A stretch of DNA of 64,000 nucleotides from Synechococcus elongatus PCC 11801 (GTDB lineage Bacteria > Cyanobacteriota > Cyanobacteriia > Synechococcales > Synechococcaceae). Positions 49,559-58,558 of this stretch are shown piece after piece. Positions within the stretch are counted from its first letter, which is position 1. The number at the start of each line of letters is the position of its first letter. The stretch covers positions 2,469,501 through 2,533,500 of the forward strand of contig NZ_CP030139.2 in NCBI RefSeq assembly GCF_003846445.2, given 5' to 3'. A program made the translations under genes and the position numbers. The notes beneath the pieces are model-generated. The model had not been told where the DNA came from. It did not search any database and was given only the letters and a program-made list of their open reading frames with translations.

Positions 49559-50266
49559 TCAATCCGGTATTAAAACTAAGTCCTCGACTTGAGTGGCGAT
49601 TGGGGCGATCAGCTCAAATTTGGGTGCTTGCGACCAACCCCAAGCCGCTGCGATCGCTGCAACTCCAGCGCCTGCAGCCATTTGCAGATCGCTATCGGCA
49701 TCCCCGATGACAACAGCAGACTGGGGATCGATGTTGAGTTGCTGACACACGGTTAAAACAGTAGCTGGATCAGGTTTACTCGGTTGGCGATCGCACCCCC
49801 AAATCAAATCAACCCAGTCATTGAGCTGATAGCAATCTAAAAAGGCTTGGATCTGCGCCTCGCTGTCAGCAGAGATCACTGCAATCTTGAGGCCCAGCGA
49901 TCGCGCTAGCTGTAGCAACTCACGAATGCTGGATAGAAGCGGCGTTTGGACAGCTTTGGGTTCACAGGCTGCATCACCTTCGCTGAAGGCTTCAGTGACA
50001 AGTTTAAGGGCTTGAGTCCAGCTAAATCCTTGGATAGCGATCGCGGCAGCAGCAGCAATTAAATTCTCTTGACGGCTACCAATCGCCATTAAGCCAGCGG
50101 GATCAACCTGTTCCTGCCGATAACCCCAACTCAGTAAGAGGTCAGGACTGAGAGTCGGCACCCGTTTCGCGATCGCGCCATAGCGTGCCAAAACGAGTCG
50201 CTTCAGAAAAGCCTCACTGTTGGCCAGCGTTCCGTCTTTATCAAACAGTAAGGCTTGGACTGACAT
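49559..50266 (-). CDS. HAD-superfamily hydrolase (phosphoglycolate phosphatase-like)
   Basis: A 235-residue phosphatase. Motif I FDKDGTLANS (nucleophile Asp), motif II IAVISAD, motif III Lys in SKPDPA and motif IV VIGDADSDLQMAAGAG, with a helical cap. The substrate cannot be inferred; phosphoglycolate or a nucleotide is possible. ATG 50266 giving MSVQALLFDKDG is preferred over an in-frame ATG at 50314. Confidence 0.87.
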   Translation of the reverse strand: MSVQALLFDKDGTLANSEAFLKRLVLARYGAIAKRVPTLSPDLLLSWGYRQEQVDPAGLMAIGSRQENLIAAAAAIAIQGFSWTQALKLVTEAFSEGDAACEPKAVQTPLLSSIRELLQLARSLGLKIAVISADSEAQIQAFLDCYQLNDWVDLIWGCDRQPSKPDPATVLTVCQQLNIDPQSAVVIGDADSDLQMAAGAGVAAIAAAWGWSQAPKFELIAPIATQVEDLVLIPD

Positions 50267-50348
50267 TTGCCAGCGATCGCTGCTGCGGTCATCGAGTAAT
50301 CGAAGGAGAGGCATGGATCGATCAGAGATGCAGACTCGGGGAGCTCCA

Positions 50349-50376
50349 CAAAAAAACCGGACCTTTTGGCCCGGTT
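50349..50376 (-). terminator. Terminator of rpsA
   Basis: On the minus strand AACCGG...CCGGTT (6-bp stem, further inner pairing) is followed by a run of T (50356-50349), about 25 nt after the rpsA stop. Confidence 0.85.
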
Positions 50377-50402
50377 CTCTTGAGCAGCGGTTTTGCTGTT
50401 AT

Positions 50403-51326
50403 CTATTCGGTAACAACCAGCCCTTCAGCTTGCTGTTTCAGTTTTTCGCGGTACTGAGCAGCCATTTCTTCAGCTTTCTCGTAAACCACTTCTGGGTTGC
50501 GAACCATGTCACCCGGTTCGGGCTCCAGTTGCTTAGTCGACAGCGAAATCCGGCCACGCTCGGCATCCAAGTCAATGATCATGACTTTGACTTCGTCATT
50601 GACATTGAAAACGCTGTGGGGCGTTTCGATGTGGTCGTGTGAAATTTCGGAGATGTGCAGCAGACCGCTGACGCCACCAATGTCGATGAAGGCACCGTAG
50701 GGTTTGATGCCACGCACGGCACCGACCACCACTTCGCCCACTTCGAGGCGATTCATCTTCCGTTCAACCAGCGCCCGACGGTGGCTGAGCACCAAGCGGT
50801 TGCGATCTTCGTCCACTTCCAAGAATTTCAGGGGCAGTTCTTCGCCTACCAAATCTTCTTTGGCTTTGCGGGTGCTGATGTGCGAACCCGGAATGAAGCC
50901 GCGCAGACCTTCAATCCGAACTAGGGCACCACCGCGGTTGGTGGCAAATACTTCCGAACGCACCGTGGCGTCTTCAGTCTGTAATTGGCGCACCCGTTCC
51001 CAAGCCCGCATGTACTCAATGCGGCGGATCGACAGCGTCAGCTGACCATCTTCGTTCTCATCACTCAGGATGAAGAACTCCCGCATTTCGCTGGGCTGGA
51101 GCACCTCTTCCGGGCTTTCTACCCGGTTGATCGACATTTCTTGAACGGGCAAAAACGCGGCCGTTTTTGCACCGATGTCAATCAGGGCACCCCGCGGTTC
51201 TAGGTTGAAGACCGTGCCGACGACAGTGTCACCCGGATTGAAGTGATAGTCGTACTGATCGAGTAGAGCGGCAAAATCTTCGAGAGTAAAGCCAATATCG
51301 ACCGCTGGGATGTCCTGTGTGACCAT
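50403..51326 (-). CDS. rpsA: 30S ribosomal protein S1 (three-repeat cyanobacterial type)
   Basis: A 307-residue S1 protein with three S1 (OB-fold) domains at about residues 35-100, 120-185 and 195-265; repeat motifs are GTVFNLEPRGALIDIG, TNRGGALVRIEGLRGFIP and GAVRGIKPYGAFIDIGGVSG. Enterobacterial S1 has six repeats, but three is normal in cyanobacteria and chloroplasts. The tail is Glu/Gln-rich. An AGGAAG site precedes the ATG. It lies downstream of nrdR and has its own leader of about 250 nt. Confidence 0.95.
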   Translation of the reverse strand: MVTQDIPAVDIGFTLEDFAALLDQYDYHFNPGDTVVGTVFNLEPRGALIDIGAKTAAFLPVQEMSINRVESPEEVLQPSEMREFFILSDENEDGQLTLSIRRIEYMRAWERVRQLQTEDATVRSEVFATNRGGALVRIEGLRGFIPGSHISTRKAKEDLVGEELPLKFLEVDEDRNRLVLSHRRALVERKMNRLEVGEVVVGAVRGIKPYGAFIDIGGVSGLLHISEISHDHIETPHSVFNVNDEVKVMIIDLDAERGRISLSTKQLEPEPGDMVRNPEVVYEKAEEMAAQYREKLKQQAEGLVVTE

Positions 51327-51383
51327 GCTAAACGCTTCCTAGAAGGGATCTCCGCTGCGAATTTGAGTGACATTAAAGGCTGA

Positions 51384-51451
51384 CAAGACAGGCGATCGCG
51401 CTGTCAGGACGCCCTAAGTCGCTCTTGGGCCGGCGGGCAACTGCCCAAATC
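51384..51451 (-). promoter_or_regulatory. Structured leader of rpsA
   Basis: Upstream of rpsA, two inverted repeats occur: CTGACA/TGTCAG around a HIP1 octamer, and TTGGGC/GCCCAA with a 12-nt loop. They could form hairpins in the rpsA 5' leader; autoregulation is usual for S1 genes. This is a tentative assignment. Confidence 0.3.
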
Positions 51452-51577
51452 AAAATCTTACCGTATCTCTTGAACTTTGCCAGTGCAAGAATTCGCCAAT
51501 CACCATTTGACTCGATTATTCGCTGCTGGGTTGACGGTCAATGGATTTCGGCTGAGGAGAATAACATCGTTGGCAAT

Positions 51578-52084
51578 TTAGGCCGAGGTCAAGCTCGTGA
51601 CCGCTGCAGGAATATCGCCCACTTCGCTCCGATTGAGATCTTGAAGGCGATCGAGGGTTTCGACAAAATCCCGCACCCCTCGAAACTGACGATAAACCGA
51701 TGCAAACCGGATGTAGGCGACTTCGCTCAACTTGCCAATTTGCTGCAGCACCATCTCGCCAATTTCTGAACTTTGGACATCGCGGGAGCTACGTTGCTGC
51801 AGGGTTCCCTCAATTTCATCAACGAGCAAGTCCATTTGCTGAGCTGAGACGCCAGTTTTTTCACAAGCCCGGACAATCCCACGCAGCAATTTTGAGCGAT
51901 CGAAGGATTCGCGATCGCCATTGCGCTTGATGACGCTAATCGGCACAAACTCCACCCGTTCATAGGTGGTAAATCGATGGCCACAACTGAGGCATTCCCG
52001 TCTCCGCCGCACACTGCGACCACTTTCAGACGATCGCGATTCGAGGACCCGGCTATCAGTATGGCGACAGGCTGGACATTGCAT
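51578..52084 (-). CDS. nrdR: Transcriptional repressor NrdR
   Basis: Zinc-ribbon/ATP-cone repressor of ribonucleotide reductase genes. It is 168 residues; zinc cysteines are Cys3 and Cys6 (CPAC) and ECLSCGHRF; the ATP-cone region is [20 protein letters not shown] and [19 protein letters not shown]. It lies downstream of psbB-psbT, separated by about 210 nt with strong inverted repeats. Confidence 0.95.
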   Translation of the reverse strand: MQCPACRHTDSRVLESRSSESGRSVRRRRECLSCGHRFTTYERVEFVPISVIKRNGDRESFDRSKLLRGIVRACEKTGVSAQQMDLLVDEIEGTLQQRSSRDVQSSEIGEMVLQQIGKLSEVAYIRFASVYRQFRGVRDFVETLDRLQDLNRSEVGDIPAAVTSLTSA

Positions 52085-52158
52085 TCTCGTTTCCTCGCAA
52101 GCTTTCGGAAAGGTGTTTCCGATTTATTGATTCGGAAACAGAGACGACCCTAAAAGCA

Positions 52159-52287
52159 AAGACTCGTTGCCCCATAGTGTAATCGAAGCAGTTCCAAAAG
52201 GAACAACTGCGATCGTAAGGAACAACGAGTCTTGGTGGATGAACTTGTCTACAAACTCAGAGTCGCATCAGGTCTGTAGACAAGTTC
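52159..52287. repeat. Nested inverted repeats between psbT and nrdR
   Basis: Two perfect inverted repeats lie side by side: AAGACTCGTTG (52159-52169) with CAACGAGTCTT (52223-52233), enclosing a small hairpin GTTCC-aaaa-GGAAC (52191-52204); and GAACTTGTCTACA (52241-52253) with TGTAGACAAGTTC (52275-52287), 13 bp with a 21-nt spacer. No T-run follows on the minus strand, so a standard terminator is unlikely. They may form mRNA structures or be operators. Confidence 0.6.
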
Positions 52288-52294
52288 CTGAGGG

Positions 52295-52390
52295 TTATTT
52301 GCCGATCCGAGGCGGTTCGCGGAAGGCGATCGCGAAGAACAGCACACCCAGTGCCACAACGAAAACGAAGATGTAGACGAGACTTTCCAT
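52295..52390 (-). CDS. psbT: Photosystem II protein PsbT
   Basis: A 31-residue single-helix PSII subunit: [20 protein letters not shown] then [11 protein letters not shown]. It sits at the D1-D2 interface and supports dimer stability. It is encoded just downstream of psbB on the minus strand, as in other cyanobacteria, and its stop precedes the inverted-repeat region. Confidence 0.97.
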   Translation of the reverse strand: MESLVYIFVFVVALGVLFFAIAFREPPRIGK

Positions 52391-52466
52391 GACCGTGAGC
52401 CAATAGTCAGAGCAAGAAAGCGGAGCGATCTGAGCGCAACTCAAACCGCTCTAACCAATCACAACC

Positions 52467-53993
52467 TTAGGCGGCTGTTTTCCGAGTGGTCGGGTCACCC
52501 AGTTTTTGGAAGGCCCCGAATTCGATTTGCTCGCCAAGGTCGGCTTCAATCCCAGCAAAGACATCCCGGAACAGTGTCCGAGAACCGTGCCAGATGTGGC
52601 CAAAGAAGAAGAGCAAGGCAAAGCTGGCGTGACCAAAGGTGAACCAGCCACGCGGCGAGGTGCGGAAGACACCGTCCGAATTGAGGGTTTCGGTGTCAAA
52701 TTCGAAGGCTTCACCCAACTGTGCTTTCCGGGCGTATTTCTTCACTTGCGCCGGATCCGTGATGGTTTGGCCATTCAAAGAACCGCCGTAGAAGCTAGCC
52801 GTAATACCGGTTTCTTCAAAGCTGAATTTTGCTTCTGCTTTCCGGAAGGGAATATCAGCCCGAACGGCACCCGTGCTGTCGGTCAAGACAATCGGGAAGT
52901 TTTCAAAGAAGTTCGGCAGACGACGAACATCCAAGACATTGCCTTCTTTGTCTTTGAAGACGGCATGGCCAAGCCAGCTCTGAGCGATCCCATCACCTTT
53001 GTTCATCTGACCGGTCCGGAACAAGCCACCTTTAGCGGGGCTGTTGCCGACGTAGTCATAGAAGGCCAGTTTTTCAGGAATTTCGCTCCAAGCTTCTTCA
53101 AGAGAAGCGCCGCTGGCAACAGCCGTATCAACACGGCGGGCAATTTCCTGACGGAAGTAGCCTTGGTCCCATTGGTAGCGAGTTGGGCCAAACAGTTCCA
53201 CCGGAGTGGCGGCGTTGCCGTACCACATGGTGCCAGCCACCACGAAAGCAGCAAAGAAGACTGCTGCCAGCGAGCTAGACAGAACGGTTTCGATGTTGCC
53301 CATGCGCAGCGCTTTGTAGAGGCGCTCGGGCGGACGAACCGTTAGGTGGAACAGACCCGCAACGATGCCAACGACACCAGCTGCGATGTGGTGAGCCACA
53401 ATCCCGCCAGGGTTGAAGGGGTTGAAGCCTTCAGGACCCCAAGCCGGAGCCACCGGTTGTACGTGGCCGGTTAAGCCGTAAGGATCGGAGACCCACATCC
53501 CTGGGCCCCAGAGGCCAGACAGGTGGAAGGCACCGAAGCCAAAGCAAAGCAGACCGGAGAGGAACAGGTGGATGCCAAACATTTTTGGCAAGTCCAAAGC
53601 CGGTTCGCCGGTGCGGGGATCGGTAAAGAGTTCGAGGTCCCAATAGACCCAGTGCCAGACAGCTGCGAGGAACAGCAGACCGGACAGAACGATGTGGGCG
53701 ATCGCGACGCCCTCAAAGCTCCAATAGCCAGGATCCACGGCGGTTTCGCCGGTGATGCTCCAGCCACCCCAAGATTGGGTGACGCCCAAACGCGCCATGA
53801 ACGGCAACACGAACATGCCTTGCCGCCACATCGGGTTCAGCACGGCATCAGAAGGATCAAAAATGGCAAGTTCGTATAAAGCCATCGAACCTGCCCAACC
53901 TGCCACGAGGGCAGTGTGCATCAAGTGCACAGCAATCAGTCGTCCCGGATCATTGAGGACGACCGTGTGGACACGGTACCAGGGTAGTCCCAT
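52467..53993 (-). CDS. psbB: Photosystem II CP47 antenna protein
   Basis: CP47 is the inner antenna subunit of PSII. It is 508 residues, starting [20 protein letters not shown], with six transmembrane helices and the large luminal loop between helices V and VI ([13 protein letters not shown]). Chlorophyll-binding His residues occur in [30 protein letters not shown] and the last helix ([18 protein letters not shown]). A strong GAGGAGGAG site lies about 9 nt before the ATG. psbT follows after about 76 nt. Confidence 0.98.
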   Translation of the reverse strand: MGLPWYRVHTVVLNDPGRLIAVHLMHTALVAGWAGSMALYELAIFDPSDAVLNPMWRQGMFVLPFMARLGVTQSWGGWSITGETAVDPGYWSFEGVAIAHIVLSGLLFLAAVWHWVYWDLELFTDPRTGEPALDLPKMFGIHLFLSGLLCFGFGAFHLSGLWGPGMWVSDPYGLTGHVQPVAPAWGPEGFNPFNPGGIVAHHIAAGVVGIVAGLFHLTVRPPERLYKALRMGNIETVLSSSLAAVFFAAFVVAGTMWYGNAATPVELFGPTRYQWDQGYFRQEIARRVDTAVASGASLEEAWSEIPEKLAFYDYVGNSPAKGGLFRTGQMNKGDGIAQSWLGHAVFKDKEGNVLDVRRLPNFFENFPIVLTDSTGAVRADIPFRKAEAKFSFEETGITASFYGGSLNGQTITDPAQVKKYARKAQLGEAFEFDTETLNSDGVFRTSPRGWFTFGHASFALLFFFGHIWHGSRTLFRDVFAGIEADLGEQIEFGAFQKLGDPTTRKTAA

Positions 53994-54329
53994 CGACTAC
54001 GCTCCTCCTCTAAGGTTTTTAGCCAGAGTGCTCTCAGCTGCGACTCTAGGATTCCAAAATCCAGCTTACCGGAAGGCTGCGATCGCCTTTGAACAAGCTA
54101 GACAGCACCTTGCTAAGGGCCGACGGTCTCCAGCGACGTGACTAAGACTTGAAGAAGTGTATCTAGTGTGAGAGAGCCCAGCAAGCGAGTAGAAATACTT
54201 GTTACAACAGCGATCGCCGCGATCGGAGCCGTCAGAGAGGCCCAAAGACAGCTCAAAAGATCCCATCATTGTCGAAACAGATTTTAATATTTATTTACCT
54301 CTGCTCTTTTCGCAGGAGACCAAAACCCC
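53994..54329. other. Divergent promoter region of psbB and the ferredoxin gene
   Basis: A 336-bp intergenic region. It ends with the psbB ribosome site (GAGGAGGAG) on one side and the ferredoxin-gene site (AGGAGA) on the other. The right part is AT-rich (TTTTAATATTTATTT at about 54281), possibly including a -10. I cannot fix either promoter, and no gene is supported inside. Confidence 0.5.
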
Positions 54330-54764
54330 ATGCCGAGCATTCGCTTTATCCGTGAAGACAAAGAGGTCTTTGCCGCCGATGGGGCCAACCTCCGCTTCAA
54401 AGCTGTGGAGAACCAAGTCGACCTCTACACCTTCGGTGGCAAGATGATGAACTGCGGCGGCTACGGCCAATGCGGGACTTGCATTGTCGAGATTGTCCAA
54501 GGTGCTGAGAACCTCTCGCCCCGCACGTCGTTTGAAGAGCGTAAGCTCAAACGCAAGCCTGATTCGTACCGTCTTGCCTGCCAAGCATCTGTCAATGGGC
54601 CAGTGACAGTGTTGACCAAGCCCAACCCCAAAGAGGCCCAACGCGAGACGCTGATTGCTCAAGATTTAGCCAAGCCGATCCCTGTAACTGCGCCAGCAGC
54701 CCCGCCTCAAGAGGAGCTCAGCCCCGATAGTGATCAGCCTTCGATCGCGACGGCTGAATCGTAA
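54330..54764 (+). CDS. Plant-type 2Fe-2S ferredoxin-like protein with C-terminal tail
   Basis: A 144-residue protein: a ferredoxin fold (residues about 1-105) followed by a Pro/Ala/Glu-rich tail of about 40 residues that is unusual for electron-transfer ferredoxins. Cluster cysteines are Cys42, Cys48, Cys51 and Cys84 ([15 protein letters not shown]), the C-X5-C-X2-C...C spacing. Standard plant-type ferredoxins have C-X4-C-X2-C, so this is a variant. An AGGAGA site lies about 11 nt before the ATG. It diverges from psbB and precedes psbM, so a PSII-related role is suggested by location only. Confidence 0.85.
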   Translation: MPSIRFIREDKEVFAADGANLRFKAVENQVDLYTFGGKMMNCGGYGQCGTCIVEIVQGAENLSPRTSFEERKLKRKPDSYRLACQASVNGPVTVLTKPNPKEAQRETLIAQDLAKPIPVTAPAAPPQEELSPDSDQPSIATAES

Positions 54765-54863
54765 AGAGCGTTGGGCTTTTGCAAAAAACTCAGGGGCATG
54801 ATAGCCCAGAGTGGTAGGCTGAAGAAAATTTTTCGGAACTGCTACTACTGAGGCTGAGTCGCT

Positions 54864-54971
54864 ATGCAAGTCAACGAGCTTGGGTTCCTTGCCAGTCTGC
54901 TATTTGTGCTCGTGCCGAGCGTCTTTTTGATCGTCTTGTACATCCAGACAGCAAGCCGCGAAGCGAAATAA
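54864..54971 (+). CDS. psbM: Photosystem II protein PsbM
   Basis: A 35-residue single-helix PSII subunit: [20 protein letters not shown], then [15 protein letters not shown]. PsbM lies at the dimer interface of PSII. It is encoded about 100 nt after the ferredoxin-like gene with its own terminator. Confidence 0.96.
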   Translation: MQVNELGFLASLLFVLVPSVFLIVLYIQTASREAK

Positions 54972-55012
54972 AGGCTGGACTCAAACCGAGTCTTTGCCAC
55001 GAGTCATTCAAA

Positions 55013-55042
55013 AGCCCGACGGATTTCCGCCGGGCTTTGTTT
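55013..55042. terminator. Bidirectional terminator between psbM and the USP gene
   Basis: A 10-bp stem (AGCCCGACGG/CCGCCGGGCT, one mismatch) with 4-nt loop. On the plus strand it is followed by TTGTTTT, serving psbM. On the minus strand it is followed by TTTT-GA, serving the universal stress protein gene. Confidence 0.85.
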
Positions 55043-55057
55043 TCGTAAAGTTGAGAG

Positions 55058-55891
55058 CTAAGCGGCTGTGCGGGTCAACAGCACAGGGCAATCGGCGTAG
55101 ACGCGGACGTAGTCGGAAATGGAGCCGCCCAAGAGGCGATCGAGATCCGGTAAGCCCTTGGCAATGGTTGGACGGCGATCGGGTGATCCGAGAATCAGCA
55201 GGTCGGCATTCGCTTCAGCCGCGATTGCACAAATCGCTTCACCGGCCTTATTGCTCGATGCTGTGAACAACTTCACCTCAATTCCCTGCTGACGGGCGGT
55301 TTTGGCTGCTGCTTGCAGGATGGGATCTTCCTCAGGGTTGCTGGCGGCTGGCCCACTGGTGACATGAGCGAGCAAGAGTTGACCGCCGCTGATATCACGA
55401 GCCAGAGCGATCGCCTGTTTCAGAGCCTCTTGAGCGGCTTCTGACTTATCCAGCGCCACCATGATTCGATTCAACCGTTTGACGTAGATGTCATCGCGCA
55501 CCAGCAGCATCGGCTTTGAAGACAACTGGAATACGTACTGGCTGACGGAGTTCTGCAGAATCGATTGCAGGCGCTTTAGACCACGCGAGCCCATGATGAT
55601 CAAGTCGGTGTTGATCTCTTCCGCTACCTGACAGACGACTGTTTTGGGGTCGCCTTGACGCAGGATGGTGCTGACCTTAGTGGGGTCTAGCTTGAGTGAC
55701 TGGACTGCAGTGGCCAGCAATTTACCGCCTTCTTCCCATTTCTGGGTCAGCTGTTCGGGGCTAATTTGGCCGGGAACCACGTGCAGGATCGAAATACTGG
55801 CCTGCTTGAGCGCAGGAATTTCTAGCAACTGCTTGAGCATTTCCTCAGAGTTGCCAGTGCCAGAATCAGCGAGCAAGATTTTTTGAATCAT
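55058..55891 (-). CDS. Universal stress protein with two tandem USP domains
   Basis: A 277-residue protein with two UspA domains at about residues 1-135 and 140-277. The ATP-binding motif appears in domain 1 as LIIMGSRGLKRLQSIL.NSVS and in domain 2 as LLILGSPDRR with a later GGSISDYV. Domain 1 fits the G-2X-G-9X-G-S/T nucleotide-binding pattern better. The frame extends to 55978, but ATG 55891 (MIQKILLADSG) has GAGGAG about 9 nt upstream. Monocistronic. Confidence 0.9.
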   Translation of the reverse strand: MIQKILLADSGTGNSEEMLKQLLEIPALKQASISILHVVPGQISPEQLTQKWEEGGKLLATAVQSLKLDPTKVSTILRQGDPKTVVCQVAEEINTDLIIMGSRGLKRLQSILQNSVSQYVFQLSSKPMLLVRDDIYVKRLNRIMVALDKSEAAQEALKQAIALARDISGGQLLLAHVTSGPAASNPEEDPILQAAAKTARQQGIEVKLFTASSNKAGEAICAIAAEANADLLILGSPDRRPTIAKGLPDLDRLLGGSISDYVRVYADCPVLLTRTAA

Positions 55892-56032
55892 GAACCACAG
55901 CTCCTCGGGTCGTTCAACAGAGCACAGAGCAGGGTTGCGTCGGGGACTGCCGGGGCAGGCTAACTGCGTCCCCTGCACCTCCTCATAATATTTCTTGAGA
56001 GAGAATTCCTCGCACCGCGTAAAGACGCCGTC

Positions 56033-56494
56033 ATGTCTGCTGACATAAATCTTGAAAAAGAAGCCCCGCCTTGGTTTGACTACCCGCTACGGGTGCAACC
56101 CCATCACACCGACTATGCCGGCATTGTTTGGCATGGCACCTATCTCGCCTGGTTGGAAGAAGCGCGGGTTGAATGCCTGCGATCGGTGGGGGTAGCCTTT
56201 GCTGACTTGGTGTCTTTAGGGGTCGATTTGCCAGTGGTCGACCTGGGGGTTCGCTACCGCCGAGCGATCGCCTTGGGTGAGTCGGTGTTAGTTCGCGTCC
56301 GCACTGGCCCCAGTCAAGGTGTGCGGCTGGTCTGGGACTGTCAGATTTGCCTGTCGCCTGATCAGGTTTGCGCCACCGCTCAAGTGATTTTGGCTCCGGT
56401 CGATCGCCAGCGGGGACGCATCCTGCGGCAGCTCCCTGAACCTCTCCAAGCGGCGATCGACCGGCTGCAGGCGGGTCAGTACAGTCCTGAATGA
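56033..56494 (+). CDS. Hotdog-fold acyl-CoA thioesterase (4HBT family)
   Basis: A 153-residue hotdog protein with the motif QPHHTDYAGIVWHGTYLAWLEEAR, given here in parts: the Asp in HTDYAGIVWHG is the catalytic residue. It resembles YbgC-type and the cyanobacterial DHNA-CoA thioesterase of phylloquinone synthesis (Slr0204), so that role is possible but unproven. It overlaps the next gene by 4 nt (ATGA). Confidence 0.82.
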   Translation: MSADINLEKEAPPWFDYPLRVQPHHTDYAGIVWHGTYLAWLEEARVECLRSVGVAFADLVSLGVDLPVVDLGVRYRRAIALGESVLVRVRTGPSQGVRLVWDCQICLSPDQVCATAQVILAPVDRQRGRILRQLPEPLQAAIDRLQAGQYSPE

Positions 56495-57279
56495 GTCACT
56501 TGCTGACCTTGCTGACAGATTTTGGCTTGCAGGACAGCTATGTCGCGGCCATGAAAGGGGTGATCTATTCGATCTGTCCAGAGGCGACTCTGGTTGATTT
56601 GTGCCATGCAATCCCGCCTCAGGATGTGGCGGCAGGCCGTTGGCAGCTATTGCAAGCAGTGCCTTACTTCCCAGCGGGAACCGTGCATTTGGCGGTGGTG
56701 GATCCAGGGGTGGGTAGCGATCGCCGCGCCGTAGTGATTGAAACAGCGATCGGGCTACTGGTCGGCCCTGATAACGGCCTCTGGAGTGGTCTCCTCAGCC
56801 GCTTTCCGGCGCAACGGGCAGTCAACCTGACTAACACGAACTACTGGCGATCGCCTCAGCCAGATCCGACCTTTCATGGTCGCGATATCTTTGCACCGGT
56901 TGCTGCTCATCTGCTCAATGGTGTGCCGTTGACTGAGCTAGGACCTTTAATTGAGCCAGCCTCCTTGCAGACCTTGGGGGAGTCGCAACCGCAACGATCG
57001 CCTCAGGGTTGGCAAGGACAAATTCAAGCGATCGATCGCTTTGGCAACCTGATCACCACCCTGCCGGCAGAGCTGGGTCAGGCAGCAGCGGGTCTGACTT
57101 TGGGCGATCGCTGGCTGCCGATCGCACGAACCTATAGTGAAGTCGCGGTTGGTGACTTGCTAGTGCTGGCAGGGAGTCATGGCTACCTAGAAATCGCCCA
57201 ACGCAACGGCTCCGCACAACAAGCCTTAGGTGCAGAAATGGGCGCAGTCGTTCAATTGGTCTGTAGACGGGCACCCTAA
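56491..57279 (+). CDS. S-adenosyl-L-methionine hydrolase (DUF62 family)
   Basis: A 262-residue member of the SAM-dependent chlorinase/fluorinase-like superfamily. The members lacking the halide loop use water (hydroxide) to split SAM into adenosine and methionine. Motifs: LTDFGLQDSYVAAMKG, HAIPPQDV, VVDPGVGSDRRAV, VGPDNGLWS and FHGRDIFAPVAAHL. Asp, Arg and His of the hydroxide site are in these blocks. It is translationally coupled to the thioesterase upstream, and dprA starts about 27 nt downstream. Confidence 0.9.
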   Translation: MSHLLTLLTDFGLQDSYVAAMKGVIYSICPEATLVDLCHAIPPQDVAAGRWQLLQAVPYFPAGTVHLAVVDPGVGSDRRAVVIETAIGLLVGPDNGLWSGLLSRFPAQRAVNLTNTNYWRSPQPDPTFHGRDIFAPVAAHLLNGVPLTELGPLIEPASLQTLGESQPQRSPQGWQGQIQAIDRFGNLITTLPAELGQAAAGLTLGDRWLPIARTYSEVAVGDLLVLAGSHGYLEIAQRNGSAQQALGAEMGAVVQLVCRRAP

Positions 57280-57305
57280 ACAGCAATCTGTCTGCGATCG
57301 CAGTC

Positions 57306-58526
57306 ATGGATTTGCTGGACTCTCTTGCACCGCCCCGATCGCAGCGATCGCGCCTTCAAGAATCCCCTGCAACGATGCGGGCTATGCCGGACGCTGAGGC
57401 GCTGTGCTGTCTTGCCTTGGTGCAAGTGCCACGGCTGGGGCCAGCCTTACTCCGGCGTCTTCTGGTGCACTTTGGCAGTTTTGAAGCTGCTTGGCAGGCC
57501 CCGACAACAGCGCTGTTGGAAGTCGATGGCATTGGTCTGTTACTGGCCGAAGCGATCGCGACCCTCAGGCAGCAGTTGCAGCCAGAAGCTTTTTGGGAGC
57601 AGCACCAGCGCCAAAATCCGCACTTTTTACTGTGGACTGATCCGGCTTATCCACGCCTCCTGCGCGAAATTCCCACGCCACCGCCTGTTCTCTACTACCG
57701 AGGCAACTTAGACCTGATTCAACCGCCGCTGGATGCAGTAGCGATCGGGATTGTGGGCACGCGCGACCCGTCGCCCTATGGTCGCCGCTGGACGGGCAAG
57801 TTGAGTGGTGCGATCGCCCAAGCAGGCTACACTGTCATTTCTGGTTTGGCCTATGGAGTTGATACGGAAGCCCACCAAGCCTGTCTGGAAGCGCGGGGAA
57901 AAACCGTTGCAGTGCTGGGCACCGGCGTCAATGTGATCTATCCGCCGCAGAATCGCACTCTGTACGAAGCGATTTTGGAGCAAGGTGGATTAATTCTGAG
58001 TGAGCAACCCAGCGCTACTCAGCCCGATCGCGGTGCTTTTCCAGCGCGAAATCGCATCATTGCTGGTCTCAGTCGGGCTCTGCTAGTGACAGAAGCACCG
58101 GGGCGCTCAGGTGCTTTGATTACGGCTCATTTAGCCAATGAATTTTGTCGAGACGTCTACATCCTGCCGAACAGCTTGGATAATCCCAAGGCGGCGGGTT
58201 GCCTGAGCTTGATTCAGCAAGGAGCACAACCGATTTTAGGAGCGGGGCACTTGCTTGATTGGCTCCGACAATTACCGCCTCTTGACCCACAGTCTCAGCC
58301 GCTAATTCCCTTGGCTGTGCCGAGTCAAGAAGCGGAAGCAGCAATCGCGGACTTGACACCGGAGCAAGCAAAGGTTTATGCCATTCTGAGTGATCAACCG
58401 ATTAGTAAAGATGAGATTGTTGAGCGATCGGGCTTAGATTTTTACCAAGTTCAAATTCATATTACTCACTTGGAGATCTTAGGCCTTGTTGAGGTTCTCC
58501 CAAGTGACTTCTGTCAACGCTGCTAG
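57306..58526 (+). CDS. dprA: DNA processing protein DprA
   Basis: DprA protects incoming single-stranded DNA and loads RecA during natural transformation; S. elongatus is naturally competent. It is 406 residues. The N-terminal helix-hairpin region (LVQVPRLGPALLRRLL) precedes the Rossmann domain: GIVGTRDPSPYG, VISGLAYGVDTEAH, VLGTGVNVIYPPQN, PSATQPDRGAFPARNRIIAG, and a C-terminal winged-helix (DEIVERSGLDFYQVQIHI). The start ATG is at 57306, with a later internal ATG possible. Confidence 0.93.
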   Translation: MDLLDSLAPPRSQRSRLQESPATMRAMPDAEALCCLALVQVPRLGPALLRRLLVHFGSFEAAWQAPTTALLEVDGIGLLLAEAIATLRQQLQPEAFWEQHQRQNPHFLLWTDPAYPRLLREIPTPPPVLYYRGNLDLIQPPLDAVAIGIVGTRDPSPYGRRWTGKLSGAIAQAGYTVISGLAYGVDTEAHQACLEARGKTVAVLGTGVNVIYPPQNRTLYEAILEQGGLILSEQPSATQPDRGAFPARNRIIAGLSRALLVTEAPGRSGALITAHLANEFCRDVYILPNSLDNPKAAGCLSLIQQGAQPILGAGHLLDWLRQLPPLDPQSQPLIPLAVPSQEAEAAIADLTPEQAKVYAILSDQPISKDEIVERSGLDFYQVQIHITHLEILGLVEVLPSDFCQRC

Positions 58527-58558
58527 CGTAAAATTTGTCCTTCTTTGATCTGCAATCA

